In this document: piece after piece, positions 14,004-14,287 of the stretch
Numbering within the stretch: position 1 is the first letter of the stretch
How the letters are laid out: each line of letters opens with the position of its first letter
Assembly (NCBI GenBank): GCA_017408535.1
Contig: JAFQUL010000105.1
Coordinates: 1 to 14,287, forward strand
Direction of reading: 5' to 3'
Source of the DNA: Clostridia bacterium
GTDB taxonomy: Bacteria > Bacillota > Clostridia > Oscillospirales > CAG-272
Length of the DNA: 14,287 nt
Program-made: the position numbers and the translations under genes
Notes under the pieces: generated by a model
What the model was told of the DNA's origin: nothing
Database searches by the model: none
What the model saw: only the letters and a program-made list of their open reading frames with translations

Positions 14004-14287
14004 GCTTTTATCGGTTATAGCGGCAGTTATACTTTCGGTGGCTTTCACCCTTTGTTCATTTGCCGCTGTGAATACTGAAAAAAGCGATATCACAGACGGG
14101 ATCACCGATTCCGTCTGTGATATCCTGAAGTATAAGCTCACTTCTGCCGGTGCAAATGACATTGATTGTTGGATAACGGATGAGCTTTCTCTCGGTGCGG
14201 GAGTGAGCTCAGAATGGTACGTGCTTGCTCTTTCTCAAAGCGGACACAGAGATTTTTCTGCCTATACTCAAACCCTTGAAAAGTATA
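13993..14287 (+). CDS. Secreted protein, start only; possible transcobalamin alpha-barrel-like partner
   Basis: The gene starts at ATG 13993, overlapping the last eleven bases of the DUF4430 gene in another frame, and runs off the window end with 98 codons visible. A signal peptide (1-24, ending SFAA) is followed by DITDGITDSVCDILKYKL and then LSLGAGVSSEWYVLALSQSG (67-84). The S-EWYV-ALSQSG pattern resembles the repeat of alpha/alpha-barrel proteins related to squalene-cyclase/prenyltransferase and to the N-terminal domain of intrinsic factor and transcobalamin. Two cysteines (C42, C59) could form a disulfide. Overlap with the DUF4430 gene implies translational coupling; no strong ribosome binding site is visible within that gene's last codons. 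The assignment is tentative because most of the protein lies outside the window. Confidence 0.5.
   Translation, partial: MKNKLLSVIAAVILSVAFTLCSFAAVNTEKSDITDGITDSVCDILKYKLTSAGANDIDCWITDELSLGAGVSSEWYVLALSQSGHRDFSAYTQTLEKY
14086..14124. repeat. Perfect 14-base inverted repeat inside a coding region
   Basis: GATATCACAGACGG (14086-14099) and CCGTCTGTGATATC (14111-14124) are perfect inverse complements across an eleven-base loop. They lie at codons 32-44 of the partial secreted-protein gene, just after its signal peptide. No T-tract follows, so it is not an intrinsic terminator. It would form a strong mRNA hairpin. Confidence 0.85.

Noticed and set aside
13524..14162. 212-codon open frame on the minus strand
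   Set aside because: It lies opposite the DUF4430 gene and the start of the next gene, both with signal peptides and proper sites; its translation has no family features.

Overview
The window looks like a chromosomal segment of a low-to-mid GC, spore-forming, probably gut-associated Clostridia member (Oscillospiraceae/Ruminococcaceae-like; this placement is inference). The reasons are lipoprotein-type substrate-binding proteins, a SpoIVFA/SpoIVFB-like sporulation pair, AGGAGG-type ribosome binding sites, Gram-positive sigma-A promoters, and a CTCCCTT...AAGGGAG palindromic repeat of the kind common in these genomes.

Layout. (1) 1-209: structured palindromic repeat. (2) 210-4241, minus strand: a compact potABCD polyamine ABC transporter operon with overlapping or nearly abutting genes and its own promoter at 4294-4322. 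(3) 4460-5835, minus strand: an M23-domain membrane protein overlapping a short M50 intramembrane metalloprotease, resembling SpoIVFA-SpoIVFB. (4) 5976-7352, plus strand: a MATE efflux protein, converging on (5) 7401-8375, minus strand: a secreted double-SH3 C39-like peptidase. A long shared hairpin separates the two. (6) 8581-10782, plus strand: two tandem paralogous Asp-box (sialidase-like) proteins without signal peptides. After a 296-base leader region with two promoters comes (7) 11079-12569, an orphan solute-binding lipoprotein. (8) 12566-14287, plus strand: a strong promoter whose -35 box overlaps the preceding stop codon, a cobalamin riboswitch, tandem intrinsic terminators, a 62-residue protein resembling the homing-endonuclease-associated repeat, a secreted membrane-anchored DUF4430 (transcobalamin beta-domain-like) protein, and the start of a second secreted protein that resembles the alpha/alpha-barrel half of transcobalamin/intrinsic factor. 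That last gene runs off the window.

How the parts work together. The most interesting region is the last one. A B12-sensing RNA appears to control a surface module made of separate beta-domain-like and alpha-barrel-like polypeptides, the two halves that form one cobalamin-binding protein in animals. If so, it would be a split bacterial cobalamin-capture system, made when B12 is scarce. The sialidase-like pair and the orphan lipoprotein probably form a neighbouring glycan-use module. The potABCD and spoIVF-like blocks are recognisable housekeeping and sporulation functions with a few structural oddities: a C-terminal membrane anchor on PotD and a SpoIVFB without room for a CBS domain.
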